Positions 50,801 to 60,359 are shown, counted from the stretch's first letter. The stretch: 64,000 bases of DNA from Prorocentrum cordatum (GCA_963575745.1 CAUYUJ010005015.1:1-64000); one strand, 5' to 3'. A program made the numbers and translations. Notes: generated by a model from the sequence alone, not told the origin.

Positions 50801-52540
50801 TCCACAACGGTTGGGGGAACACATGGTCCGACAGCTTGGCAGAGCTCTTGCCACAACGCTCGGACACAGTAGCGCTTTCAAACCTCTTGCTCCCCCACGC
50901 GTTCCCCGAAGGCTCTCCAAACCGACTTGGGGAACAGCTGGCCCGCCAGCTTGGCCAGGCTCTAGCCCAGCTGTCAGCCACACAGGCACTTCCACAAGGG
51001 CAGGGGTCGGCAGTGATTCGCCGTAGGCGTCTTCGATCCGCCGCCCCGTCGATTCATCGCAAGAATGCCTGGCGTGCTGAACCCTCTCGGTTTTGGTGTT
51101 GGTTCTTTTTCCAAAAGAACTCCCCCTAGGGCGTCGGCCCGTCCCGCCGGCCTTCCGGAAAGATTGCCCAGACCCGGTTTCAAAGGGTTTTTCCTGCTCC
51201 AGACGGCTCCAATGCCTTCAACAGGAGCCCAGATGCACTCAAGACACCCTAAGACGCCTCCAAGACGGCCCAAAACTGCCCAAGAGGTGTCCAAGAGGCC
51301 TCCAAGAAGGCCCAAGAGGCCTCCGAGAGGTCCTCCAGGAGGGCCCGAAGAGGCTAAAAATATAATTTCCCTTAGGTTTTTGAAAGATTTGGGAATTCGC
51401 TCTTTTTCGGCCTTCCGACGACCCAAGACGGCCCAAGAGGCCACCAAGATCGCCCCCAGAGCGCCCAAGAGGCCTCCAAGTTCGCCTCAGGACGGCCCAA
51501 GAGGCCCCCAAGACGGCCCCAAGAGGGCACAAAGACGACCCAAGAGGCTTCCAAAACGCCCAAAGAAGCCTCCAAGACTGCCCTGAAGCACCCCAAGAAG
51601 ACTCTAAGTCGGCCCAGAGCGGCCCCCAAGACGGCTTCCGACTGCGTCAGACGGGCCACGAGCCCACCAAGACGGCCCAAGATGGCTCTGAGATGGCATG
51701 AGAGGCCTCTAAGAGAGCCCCCAGGAAGGCCCGAAGAGGCCAATATCATTAATGTTTAATGTTCCTGTGGTGTTGACGCATTTTGGCGCTTGCTTCTTTT
51801 CGGCCTTCCGACGGCCCGGGACGGCCCAAGAGCCCCCAAAGATCGCCCAAGAGGCCTCCAAGATGGCCCCTGAACGTCCCAAGAGGGCCCCAAGACGGCC
51901 CCAAGAGACCCCCAAGACGGCACAGGATGCCTTTAAGACGCCCAAGACAGGTTCCAAGACGGCCCAGAGAGGCCCCAAAAATTGTTTCCGACGGCGTCAG
52001 ACGGGCCAGGAGCCCACCAAGACGGCCGCCGATGGCCCTAAGATGGCCCAAGACGGCCCAAGAGGCCCCCAAGAGAGCCCACAGGAAAGCCTAAAGAGGC
52101 CAAACTCATTGCGTTTCCCATGAGTGTTTGAATGACTGCGGCATTTGCGTGGTTTCTGCCTTCCGACGGCCCGACACGGCCCAAGAGTTGAATTTGCTTA
52201 TTTTCGGCTCTCCGACATCCCAAGGCGGCCCCATAGGCCCCCAAGATCGCCCCAAGGTGGCCCCAAAGGCCACCAAGATGACCTCATGACGGCCCATGGC
52301 GCCTCCAAGACGGCCCCAAGAGGCCTCCAAGTTCCCCAAAGATGGTCCAAGATGGTCAAAGGCGGCCCAAGATGGCCTCTAAGACGGCCCATGAACGCCC
52401 TCAGACGGCCAAAGAGGCCCCGAACAAGCCCCCGAAGGCCCCCAAGAGGCCGAAGGAGACCCCCAAGGGGTCTCCAAGAGGCTCCCAGGAAGCTCCCAGA
52501 AGACCCCAAGAGTGCCCCAAGAGGCTCCCAAGAGGTCTAC
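44880..52540. repeat. Higher-order satellite built on CCAAGACGGCC
   Basis: The base unit is a 9-11 bp word, GGCCTCCAAGA / CGGCCCAAGA. Words are grouped into ~400-450 bp blocks that start CCTTCCGACGGCCCRAGACG and end AGGCCAAAATCATTGATTTTCC-like AT-rich spacers (for example at 45085, 46530, 46945, 48100, 48850, 49240). Blocks are grouped again by a 250-bp cassette carrying GCCGTAGGCGTCTTCGATTC and GGTGCCTGGCGTGC (at about 45700, 46190, 47730, 49780, 51050). The same point CAAGATGACCTTCAAGATGC is at 47551 and 49596, a 2,045-bp higher-order period. Open frames are Lys/Pro/Arg-rich artefacts. Confidence 0.9.
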
Positions 52541-52544
52541 TCAT

Positions 52545-52660
52545 CCTCCTTATTTTCCTCCTTCTCCTTTTCCTCCATCTCCTCCATCTCCTCCATCTCC
52601 TCCTCCTCCTCCTCCTCCTCCTCCTCCTCCTCCTCCTCCTCCTCCTCCCTCCCCCCTTTT
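52545..52660. repeat. (CTC)n microsatellite
   Basis: CTCCTTCTCC, CTCCATCTCC then pure CTC at the right edge of the higher-order satellite. Confidence 0.95.
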
Positions 52661-52827
52661 CCCTTCTTCTCATTATTCTCCTCTTCCTCACATGTTCCCC
52701 GAAGGGTTTCAACGATGGCTGTGGGAACATATGGTCTGATAGCTTGGCCAAGCTCTAGCCCAACTTTCGGCCACAGAGGCGCTTCCAAAAAGGCAGGGAC
52801 CAGCTGTGATTCGCCGTAGGCGTCCTC

Positions 52828-52828
<1 letters not shown>

Positions 52829-52891
<63 letters not shown>

Positions 52892-52980
52892 CGTATGCAA
52901 ACATCAGTGTATGTATATATGTGTGTACGTATATGCTGTTTGTATGTGTACACATATGTAGATGTATATATATAGGTGTG
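52829..52980. repeat. (AT)n-(GT)n microsatellite
   Basis: Pure AT for about 45 bp, then GT, then ATGTGTGTACGT-like words. Confidence 0.95.
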
Positions 52981-52984
52981 TGTG

Positions 52985-53065
52985 TGTTGGTGATAAACCC
53001 TCGATAGCGAGACTGCGCGCTCCTGGGCGGGTTGGGAAGCCCAAGCCCCGATTGGTGATGAATGA
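52985..53065. mobile_element. Family E fragment (copy 5)
   Basis: GGTGATAAACCCTCGATAGC, GAGACTGCGCGCTCCTGGGC, GGGTTGGGAAGCCCAAGCCC; the first half of the element is replaced by microsatellite. Confidence 0.55.
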
Positions 53066-53411
53066 GCTTATGGGCCGGCCACACGCAACTGCAATCCTAA
53101 GCACGACCGTTCTTTGGTGCGCGGCTTTCCAGGTGCGCGCGGGGGCCAAACCCAAGCGCGCAGCACTCAACGACTGGGGGACCCCAGTCGCCCCGCAACA
53201 AGGATCACTCCGGCGAGCGGTCCCTCCTACGAGTGTCCGAGTGGGGGTCGACGCACGCCCCCTTGGATTGGCGGCGCGCAGACGGGGGGGAGGGGGAGGG
53301 GGGGATGCTCCTCAGAAGGAGGCAGCTTCTGAGAAGCCTCCTGCCCTCCCCCTGCCCCCGTACGCTCGCGGCCGAGGGGGGGTCGCTGCGCTCCCCCGGC
53401 TGCGAGACCAC
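53066..53411. other. No gene called
   Basis: GC-rich, with a G-run patch at 53280-53310. Probably intron of the minus-strand gene. Confidence 0.3.
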
Positions 53412-53567
53412 CCCCCCGGTGCTGCCCCCGAAGGCCTCGCCCGAGAGGGTGCGGCACGCGGAGTGGTGGCCGCCGGCGGCGGCCTCCGCGAAGCGCAGGC
53501 GCGTGGGCACGGGGAGGGTGTCCTCCGAGAGGCTGCCATTCACCAGCTGCCCGTCGTTGGTGGGGCG
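53412..53567 (-). CDS. RCC1-blade exon candidate
   Basis: From acceptor CTGGCAG/CGCCCC (exon start 53567) to a GT donor in the G-run (GTGGTCTCG, exon end about 53412), the minus frame reads RPTNDGQLVNGSLSEDTLPV, then PTRLRFAEAAAGGHHSACRT, then LSGEAFGGSTGG. It contains 'dGQLvngslsedtlPvPtrl.f.eaaAGgHHsacrtlsGeaf.gG', a good RCC1 blade. A truncated family A element (A17) sits directly upstream, its end supplying the sequence before the acceptor. Confidence 0.7.
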
Positions 53568-53576
53568 CTGCCAGGG

Positions 53577-53645
53577 TCAGGCCGGGCATGTCGCCCAACG
53601 GGAGGGTTTTGGGCGAAACATTCAAAACATATGCAACATATATTC
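53577..53645. mobile_element. Truncated family A MITE (A17)
   Basis: CAGGCCGGGCATGTCGCCCA and GAGGGTTTTGGGCGAAACAT are the family A left end; the remainder is replaced by microsatellite. Confidence 0.65.
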
Positions 53646-53689
53646 AAAACATGCGGAAATTATCCCAGTGCGTCCATACCTAGGAGTTG

Positions 53690-54420
53690 GAGCACCTAGG
53701 AAAGCAACATCTACATCTACACCGACAGCTACATTAACATCTTACACCTGCATCTACACCTACATCAACATCAACAGCGAGACTAACATGTACATCTACA
53801 TATACACCTACATCTACACCTACATGCTATGCTATGCTATGCTATGCTGCGCTGCGCTATGCTATGCCATGCTATGCTGCGATATGCTATGATATGCTAG
53901 GCTATATTATGATATGAGTTGATAAACTATGCTATGCTATGCTATGATGTGCTATGATGTGCTATGATATGCTATGCTATGCTGTGCTATGCCACGCTAT
54001 GCTATGCTATGATGCGCTATGCTATAACATGTTATTTTATGATATGCTATGATATGCTGCGCTGTGCTATGCTAAGCTAAGCTATGACATGATATGCTAC
54101 TATGTTATATGATGTCATATGCTATGATGCGCTATGCTATGCTATGTTATGTTATGATATGCTATGCTATGATATGCTGCGCTATGCTATGCTGCGCTGT
54201 GCTGTGCTATGCTGTGCTATGATATGATATGCTATGCTATGCGAATGCTGCGCTGCGCTGCGCTAAACTGAGCTAAGCTAAGCTAAGCTAAGCTAGGCTA
54301 GGCTAGGCTAAGCTAAGCTAAGCTAAGCTAAGCTAGGCTAGGCTAAGTTAAGCTGAGCTCAGCTAAGCTAAGCTAGGCTAAGCTAAGATGAGATAAGCAA
54401 CGCTAAACTAAGGGCACATC
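53690..54420. repeat. Pentanucleotide and related microsatellites
   Basis: CATCTACACCTA words (53705-53830), then GCTAT/GATAT/GCTGC pentamers (53826-54255), then GCTAA/GCTAG pentamers (54260-54410). The change from ctatg to gctaa types is abrupt. Confidence 0.95.
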
Positions 54421-54660
54421 AATGGTAGAACCGCGGGGCGGATGCCGGGGGAACCGCCCGGGGCGAGCCCCACTGCCCGGCCCTTTAAATTTAGCGAGTA
54501 AGAACCCTTCTAGGCAGAGTCTAGGTAGGGAACAAATAATCGGAAACTCGTCCCCAGACTTTCACCCCACATCCTGAGTGGGTTTCTTGCTTTCCTAAAC
54601 CACCCTCTCCTTCTCCGTCTCCTTCTCCTCCTTCGTCGCTTCCCTCACCTGTACCATACC
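54421..54660. other. Spacer shared with 60560-60715
   Basis: Contains CGTCCCCAGACT, CACCCCACATCCTGAGTGGG, TTTCTTGCTTTCCTAAACCA and CCCTCTCCTTCTCC. The same order (CCCCACATCCTGAGTGGGGT, TCTTGTTTTCCCAAAACATC, CTCTCC) precedes the other 77-bp minisatellite at 60645-60715. Confidence 0.6.
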
Positions 54661-54860
54661 AGATCGGCCATACCCTACCAAGACCATACGTACTATAATA
54701 TTACGTACTATACTATACCATACCATACCCTACCATACCGTACGTACCGTAGTATACCATACCTGCCATACCATAGCAATGAGATTACCTGCCATCCCCT
54801 ACCAAACCATACGTAAAATAATATACCATACCTGCCATGCCATACCTAGCTTATTCGCAA
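54660..54860. repeat. CCATA pentamer microsatellite
   Basis: ACCATACCATACC and variants; a matching tract lies at 60720-60835. Confidence 0.9.
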
Positions 54861-54882
54861 AGCATACTACGTATCAGGTGTC

Positions 54883-55505
54883 GTGCCCCTCCCACCCCTC
54901 CATGGAGGCCCCGCCAGAGAGAGGAGGGTATCCCAAAAAGCTTACTATGTACAAGGCTTCGTGCCCCTCCCACACCTCTTGGGAGGCCCCGCCTGAGCGA
55001 GGAGGGTATCCCAAAACCATACTAGTTATAAGGTTCGGTGCCTCTCCCACCCCTCCAGGGAGGCCCCGCCCGAGCGAGGAGGGCATCTCCAAACCATACT
55101 ATTGTTAAGGCTCGGTGCCCCTCCCACCCCTCCAGGGAGGCCCCGCTTGAGCAAGGAGGGCATCCCCAAACCTGACTATTTACAAGGTTTCGTGCCCCTC
55201 CCACCCGTCCAGGGAGGCCCGGGCCTGCGCGAGGAGGGTATCCCAAAACTATATCATTTACATAGTTCGTGCCCCTCCCACCCCTCCATGGATGCCCCGC
55301 CTGAGCGAGGAGGGTATCCCAAAAACCTTACTATGTACAAGGCTTCGTGTCCCTCCCACCCATCTTGGGAGGCCCCGCCTGGGCGAAGAGGATATCCCCA
55401 AACCTCACTATTTATAAGGTTCGGTGCTCCTCCCATCCCTCCAGGGAGGCCCCGCCCGAGCGAGGAGGGCATCCCCTACCCATACTATTTACAAGGTTTC
55501 GTGCC
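54883..55505. repeat. 77-bp minisatellite, array 1 (8 units)
   Basis: Unit: GTGCCCCTCCCACCCCTCCA, GGGAGGCCCCGCCTGAGCGA, GGAGGGTATCCCCAAACCAT, ACTATTTACAAGGTTTC. Starts at 54883, 54961 and 55039 give 77-78 bp. CTCCCACCCCTCCAGGGAGG is nearly palindromic, so each unit can form a hairpin. The same unit makes array 2. Confidence 0.95.
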
Positions 55506-56240
55506 CCAACGACGAGGCTGTGTTAGCTGACGAGAAGGTCGACTCCGACGTGATCAGCTACAGACCCGCGGACGACACATGCGTGAAGTCTTGGATGGCG
55601 GCAGTGGCGGAATCGAAGCACGAGCCCAATGCCATCAGTTACAACGACGGGGTTGCGTCGCGTGACACAAAGGTCGAGCCCGACGTCATCAGCTACAGAC
55701 CCGATGACGGTGCATGCGAGAAGTCTTGGATGGTGGCAGTGGCGGAGACGAAGCACCAGCCAAATGCCATCGACTACAACGACGGTGCATGCGAGAAGAC
55801 TTGGACGGCGGCAGTGGTGGAGACGAAGCACGAGTCCAATGCCATCAGCTACAACGACGAGGCTGTGTCGCGTGACAGGAAGGTCGAGCCCGACGGCATT
55901 AGATACAGACCCGAGGACGGTGGCAGGCGAGGAAGTCTTGGATGGCGGCAATGGCGGAGACGAAGCACCAGCCCAATGCCGTCAGCTACAACGACGGTGC
56001 ATGCGAGAAGACTTGGACGGCGGCAGTGGCGGAGCCGAAGTACGAGTCCAATGCCATCAGCTACAACGACGAGGCTGTGTCGCGTGACGGAAAGGTCGAG
56101 CCCGACGTCATTAGCTACAGACCAGAGGACGTTGCATGCGAGAAGTTTTGGATGGCGGCAGTGGCAGTGACGAAGCACCAGCCCAATGCCATCAACTACA
56201 ACGACAAGACTGTGTCGCATGACGGGAAGGTCGAGCACCG
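55502..56240 (+). pseudogene. Degenerate PPR-repeat gene relic
   Basis: The plus strand encodes repeated VEPDVISYRPDDGACEKSW, AVAETKHQPNAIDYNDGACE and KHESNAISYNDEAVSRD. These are scrambled pentatricopeptide (PPR) helices of the dinoflagellate type, where EPNvISYNaaISACEKggqW is the usual unit; PPR proteins bind organelle RNA. Spacing is wrong: most units lack 8-12 residues, some jump from NAISYND straight to GACEK. One frame holds from 55502 to about 55925; a one-base shift moves the repeat to the frame used at 55942-56240. It begins inside the last unit of the 77-bp minisatellite (GTTTCGTGCCCC), so there is no own start. Likely a relic amplified as a tandem repeat. Confidence 0.7.
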
Positions 56241-56428
56241 CGGGGATCGTTCAACCTTGCACGAACGGCCGTTTCCGAAACGTCCAAATCGTTCCACATC
56301 GGACGATTCTGGGTCGCCCGCGGCGTTCAACCTCGAACGCCGGCGGCGGGGTCGCCGCCGGTCGGCACGACGCGAACCTGCCGCAGACAGGGCCCGTGCC
56401 TTCTAAGAAGCAGGGGTGCTTCTAAGCT
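56240..56428. mobile_element. Fold-back element H (copy 1)
   Basis: Contains CGGACGATTCTGGGTCGCCC, GGCGGCGTTCAACC, GGTCGCCGCCGGTCGGCACG, ACGCGAACCTGCCGCAG. The end GGTCGGCACGACGCGAAC is the reverse of GTTCGCGTCGTGCCGACC, the left end of copy 2 (59863). Followed by CCTTCTAAGAAGCAGGGGTG, also seen at 25785-25815. Confidence 0.6.
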
Positions 56429-56575
56429 TAAGTCGGGCGTGCCCCTCTATAGGAGGAATATTCAAAAATAGTCAAAAATAGTCAGTCGAGTATTCTTTGA
56501 CCATGCTTGAATATTTTTTTACTATCTTTCATTTTCCCTGCAGAGTCCACCTGTAGGAGGATAGGCCCGACTTAA
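56428..56575. mobile_element. Family A MITE, perfect target duplication (A18)
   Basis: 148 bp, perfect 11-bp terminal repeats TTAAGTCGGGC / GCCCGACTTAA, perfect 8-bp duplication TTCTAAGC (56420-56427, 56576-56583). The best-preserved copy here. Confidence 0.97.
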
Positions 56576-56583
56576 TTCTAAGC

Positions 56584-56834
56584 CTTCCCCCCTCCCCCTG
56601 CCGACCTCTGCGCGCGGCGGAGCCTGGGGCGCCCCTGGCCCAGGATGCCCCGATGGTGGAACGACACTCGAGTACGGGATCGTCTACAGAGTTGATTTGC
56701 CCCAAAATTGATTTTCTCGTCGAGGCATGCGTAGAACGCTTATAGATCCACGAACATTCCACGCAGGTCTCATGGATTCGACGAGAAAATCAATGTTGGG
56801 GTAAACCAATTCTGTAGTCGATCCCCCACTCGAG
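56584..56834. other. Inverted repeat, no gene
   Basis: CGATCGTCTACAGAGTTGAT, TTGCCCCAAAATTGATTTTC and TCGTCGA (56688-56727) are inverted at 56772-56822 (TCGACGAGAAAATCAATGTT, GGGGTAAACCAATTCTGTAG). A ~45-bp-arm hairpin of unknown family. Confidence 0.7.
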
Positions 56835-57010
56835 ACTGGGGGGACTGGCTCAGGGGGGTGGGAACATCAACCTGGAATCCGCGATGCATCGCCGATAAAA
56901 CGGCGATAGGCCGCCGATGGCGAATCCGCACGCTCGTGGTGGGGCGGGGCTACCAGGACCCTATCGGCGATGACTGGGCGAGTGGGGGGCAATGCATCCC
57001 CCCCGAGCCT
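56835..57010. mobile_element. Family E element (copy 6)
   Basis: GGGGGGACTGGCTCAGGGGG, CATCAACCTGGAATCCGCGA, TCGCCGATAAAACGGCGATA, CCGATGGCGAATCCGCACGC, and the end GGGGGGCAATGCATCCCCCC. Confidence 0.7.
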
Positions 57011-57339
57011 AACCGCGATATGTCTTTCATACCCCTCCAATAATGGGACATGGATCTGTTCGCCGTCTTTATGAGGGATCGGGACCCAAACAACACAAGG
57101 ACAATCATTATGCCCCCGCGGCGGCCACCGCTGATTATCGGGGGGGGAGACGAGGATCCCTGATGATGGTGATAATGATGAGGGGAAGTGCGAGAAGAGG
57201 AGGGACGAGTTGAGCTTCCATCCGAGAGCTTGGGAGGGAGGGCAGCATTGAAGACCTTCTGCAGTTATCCCCCCCCCCAGCGTTGTCCCTCGGGGTGTCC
57301 CCGGTCCAGGGTGCCCCCAAGGGTGGAGGAACGAACAGC
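57011..57339. other. No gene recognised
   Basis: Ordinary sequence; minus frames near 57135-57460 are open but without motif. Confidence 0.3.
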
Positions 57340-57500
57340 GGCAGAAACCAAAGCTTTGGAAGGCCCGCGAGGGTTTTTTGGATCGGCGCTGGCCCCCTGG
57401 CTGCAATTCAGGCGCCGTACCTGACGGGCTCAGCGCGCCTGGGAGGGGGGCCCAGCACCGACCCAAGATATCAGCGCGGACCTCTGGAAATTCTTTCTTT
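57340..57500. mobile_element. Diverged family D fold-back MITE (D5)
   Basis: GGGTTTTTTGGATCGGCGCT and AGCACCGACCCAAGATATCA form the arms around GCAATTCAGGCGCCG. Outer ends are worn. Confidence 0.6.
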
Positions 57501-57529
57501 CATTGCGTCTTGTTCTTTAGAGCCTCTCT

Positions 57530-57625
57530 GTCGAGGCCGGAGCAGATGGGTTCGGAGGATCGCGCCGCATCGCCGATGCATCGGGCATCGGCGATTCGGC
57601 GCGATTCTCCGACCCCACCTGCCCC
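57530..57625. repeat. GATGCATCGGC palindrome, short copy
   Basis: TCGGAGGATCGCGCCGCATC, GCCGATGCATCGGGCATCGG, CGATTCGGCGCGATTCTCCG: inverted arms like those at 25215-25430. Confidence 0.7.
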
Positions 57626-57768
57626 AGACCCACCGGAGAGGTCTGGACAAGGTGCCCCCCGGGGTTTGTGGGCGAGGGCCTCCAGAGCACCCCTCGCGAG
57701 GCCCAGAGGGCCCAAAGGGCTCCAGAGTGGCGCAGGAAGCCGGGAGCACTTCGATGCTTGCGGACCAC

Positions 57769-58003
57769 CTCTGGCAGCGCCCGAGCTGGGCGACTGGCGC
57801 CCGCATCCGTAGGCGAGGCACCGGCCGCCGTTCAGCTTGACCAGGTTGTGGTAGTAGCCGGCGAAGACCGCCGACGAGGGCCCCGGCAGCGGAACCCTGC
57901 GCGCGTAGGCGGAGGGGCGGGAGGCGGCGGAGGGGTCGTCGTGGTCGAAGCCCAGGCCGCAGGCGCCGAGCTGGAACACCGCCAGCGTCTCAGGGTCGCG
58001 CAC
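57769..58003 (-). CDS. RCC1-blade exon candidate
   Basis: From acceptor CCCCAACAG/GTGCGC (exon start 58003) to donor GCCAGAG/GTGGTC (exon end 57769), the minus frame reads RDPETLAVFQLGACGLGFDH, then DDPSAASRPSAYARRVPLPG, then PSSAVFAGYYHNLVKLNGGR and CLAYGCGRQSPSS. It carries a full blade: 'lavfqLGacGLGfDhddp......rrVplPgpssavfAGyyHnlvkLngGrclayGcG'. One of the two strongest exons. Family D and the palindromic repeat lie downstream, a CTC-rich stretch upstream. Confidence 0.8.
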
Positions 58004-58034
58004 CTGTTGGGGCTGCGTCGCGAGGTGCCCGTCG

Positions 58035-58290
58035 GCCTGGCTCTCCTGGCCTCTCCCGCTCTACCACCTCCGGTTCCTCTTCCCCCGTTCCCTGCAGTCC
58101 TCGTCGTCCTTCTCCTGCGATTCCCCCGTCTCCTCCTCCTTCTGTTGCTGCTCCTGCTCCTCTCCGCCGCCTCACCCTGCCCTTTGATCTCCTCTTCCTA
58201 CCCCTCCGCCTTCCTACCCCTCGCTCTCTTCCTCGCCATTCTCCTCCCGCTGTCCTTCTCCTCGTCATCCTCATCTTCACACTTCCCACA
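58035..58290. repeat. CT-rich tract with CTC runs
   Basis: CTCCTCCTCCTTCTGTTGCT and similar pyrimidine-rich words, polypyrimidine on plus. Confidence 0.7.
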
Positions 58291-58799
58291 TAATTATCCG
58301 ACCGTCTGATTTTCTCATCGCGCGGCCCCAGACAGAGGTCCCAACCCCTTCCCTGGGACTGTGTGTTCGCCCTGGACTCATTTTTGATAATCCCTGGGCC
58401 CGAGAGCGGGACTGAGAGGCATGGCGAAAACACACGATTGAAGATCCTCCTCGTTTTGCAGTCGGCAAACTCCACAGCGCATCCTGCAGCGCTCTTGTGC
58501 GAAAAAAGGCACGAATAGTCTTACGTCACCGTGGCCACACATGGAGGTCGCAGGCCGGTGCGGAAGAAACTCAGGCGGCGAGACTCAAGGAGCAGCCAGA
58601 CTGCCACCCAGGGTCGAGGAACCGGCCGTGCGATCGAGAGCGGAAGAGGAGGGGGGAGCCGCCTGGGCCAACCCTCGAGACGTGATCCCAGACGTGTGGA
58701 GATCCTCCGCCCACTCCTTCTGCTCCTCGCCCCGCTCTGCTCCTCCGAGGGGGGGAGGAGGGGGCGGGGGGCAGGCGGGCCCGCGCGCTGTGGGCCCCC
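58291..58799. other. No firm gene
   Basis: Ordinary then GC-rich; minus and plus frames open by composition. Confidence 0.3.
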
Positions 58800-58946
58800 C
58801 CCCGTCGCCAGCGTGTGCTCGCCGCCGCAGAAGACCCGCGAGGCGCCCCGGGCGCAGCTGGCGCAGTGCGGCGCCTCCTCCAGGGGAGCAGCCATGGAGG
58901 GGAAGGAGCCGGTGACCGTGACCAGCGGGAGGCACAGAGACACACA
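58800..58946 (-). CDS. RCC1-blade exon candidate (most upstream clear one)
   Basis: From acceptor CTTTAG/TGTGTG (exon start about 58946) the minus frame reads CVSLCLPLVTVTGSFPSMAA, then PLEEAPHCASCARGASRVFC, then GGEHTLATGG. 'asrVfCGGeHTLA' is the RCC1 'v.cGg.HTlAl' signature. The donor is lost in a G-run near 58795. No earlier clear exon is seen upstream, so the gene's 5' end is either in the satellite-rich region above or outside the window. Confidence 0.65.
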
Positions 58947-59379
58947 CTAAAGACATATCTGTTCTCCTCGGAGGCGCGCGTCCGACCAGGACATCTGGTG
59001 TGCCCGTCTTGTGGCAGATCGTCTCCCGAGCGGTGTGGCCAGAAAGCGCCCGCCACAGAGCATATACTAGAAGATTTCTCGGTGCGCGCGTCGCCCCTGG
59101 GGGGGGCGACGCACACATAGTTTCAGTATGCTGTAGCGACGCCGAACTAAGACTGAAATGCGGACAATATCTAAACCCATATCCAATGCGTCTTAAACTT
59201 TCTCGGAAGGGGTACCGCGAGGCCGAGGCGTACTGGACGCGGATAAGGATCGAGCCTCGCGGGGCCAATCTGTTATCCACATCCAGCGCGCCTCGGGTTC
59301 TTGGGGCAGGGAGCCCGAAGCATCGTCCTCGTTTCTTCCCTCGACAGAAGCCGCATGAACACAAGCTTTCGACAAGGTC
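58947..59379. other. No gene recognised
   Basis: Ordinary composition; no motif. Probably intron or upstream of the minus-strand gene. Confidence 0.3.
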
Positions 59380-59600
59380 CGCGAGGAGTTGTTGGACCGG
59401 CGCCGGGCCCCCCTCAGTGGCGCGCGGAGCGCGCCAAGGTGCTCGGAGGGCATAAACAACATCAACGCCGCGCCGGTCGACGAAAGACGACGCGAGCGTC
59501 ATTGATACTCCTTACCTCCTCCAAGGAGCGGCGCCGAAGGCGCAGACAAGGAGGGCTCAACGCCGATCCAAGAACTCCGTGCGGACATTCGAATATTTAT
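59380..59600. mobile_element. Diverged family D fold-back MITE (D6)
   Basis: GTTGTTGGACCGGCGCCGGG with GTGGCGCGCGGAGCGCGCCA at the left, and CAACGCCGATCCAAGAACTC with CGTGCGGACATTCGAATATT at the right; a ~60-bp unrelated insert (59452-59515) splits it. Confidence 0.5.
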
Positions 59601-59654
59601 GCTCATCTTGGGGAAATCGAAAGGTACCGATACCACTACCCTCTGGACCTCTCT

Positions 59655-59780
59655 CAGGGTGCGCTCTGACCAGAATTCCGAGGCGAATCCAGCGGTGGAG
59701 ACGGAGGCCTCCCAGGAGGCCCAACAAGGCGAAAACGACGAGGCGAAAACAAGGCGAAAACGAAAACAAGAAAACGAGGA
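59655..59780. repeat. Dispersed 'GGCGAATCCAGCGGTGG' repeat, copy
   Basis: GCTCTGACCAGAATTCCGAG, GCGAATCCAGCGGTGGAGAC, GGCCTCCCAGGAGGCCCAAC. Closest relative of 2415-2520. Confidence 0.65.
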
Positions 59781-59854
59781 AGGAAAAGGGTACCTTTTCC
59801 TCCTTTGTTTATCGAGGTCGTCGAACGTCGTGCACGGCACCCCGCAATTGGCGG

Positions 59855-60060
59855 TGTTGCGGAAGGTTCGCGTCGTGCCGACCCCGGCGTTGGTTCCTGC
59901 CACCGCGGGGAGCCTTCAGACTTACACGATCGGCCCTTCCACAAAGGCCGGATCGTTCAAGGATGGGCCGACTCTGGGCCACAGGCGGCGTTCAGGCTTC
60001 AACGCCTGCGCTGGGGTCGCCGCTGGTCGACACGACGCGAACTGCTGCCGTACCTTCGCG
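59855..60060. mobile_element. Fold-back element H (copy 2)
   Basis: Left end GGTTCGCGTCGTGCCGACCC; right end GGTCGACACGACGCGAACTG; inner repeats GATCGTTCAAGGATGGGCCG and CAGGCGGCGTTCAGGCTTCA. About 200 bp. Confidence 0.7.
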
Positions 60061-60264
60061 CCCCAACGAGATTGATGGGACTGTTTTCCACCACCACCAC
60101 CATAGGTTGGAGGGAGGAAGGAAGACTGACTGACTGACTGACTATGAATCGGACCCAACGTGCCGTCACGACTTGCATGCTACTCTACTGCTGGAGCGTG
60201 CACCTGTCTACTGACTTCTGGGTCTATCTGGAGCTGGGCCCCTCACTCGCGCCAGAGGGGCGCG

Positions 60265-60350
60265 GCGGGGGGGGGGGGAAGGAGGAGGAAGAGGAGGAGG
60301 AGGACTCCCTCCCCCTCCAATTTATGGTGGTGGTGGTGGTGGTGGTGGTG
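60265..60350. repeat. GGA and GGT microsatellites
   Basis: GGAGGAAGAGGAGGAGG followed by (GGT)n at 60326-60352. Confidence 0.9.
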
Positions 60351-60359
60351 GAGAACAGG

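Noticed and set aside
54883-55505. CRISPR-like array
   Set aside because: The 77-bp units are tandem with no spacers; it is a minisatellite.
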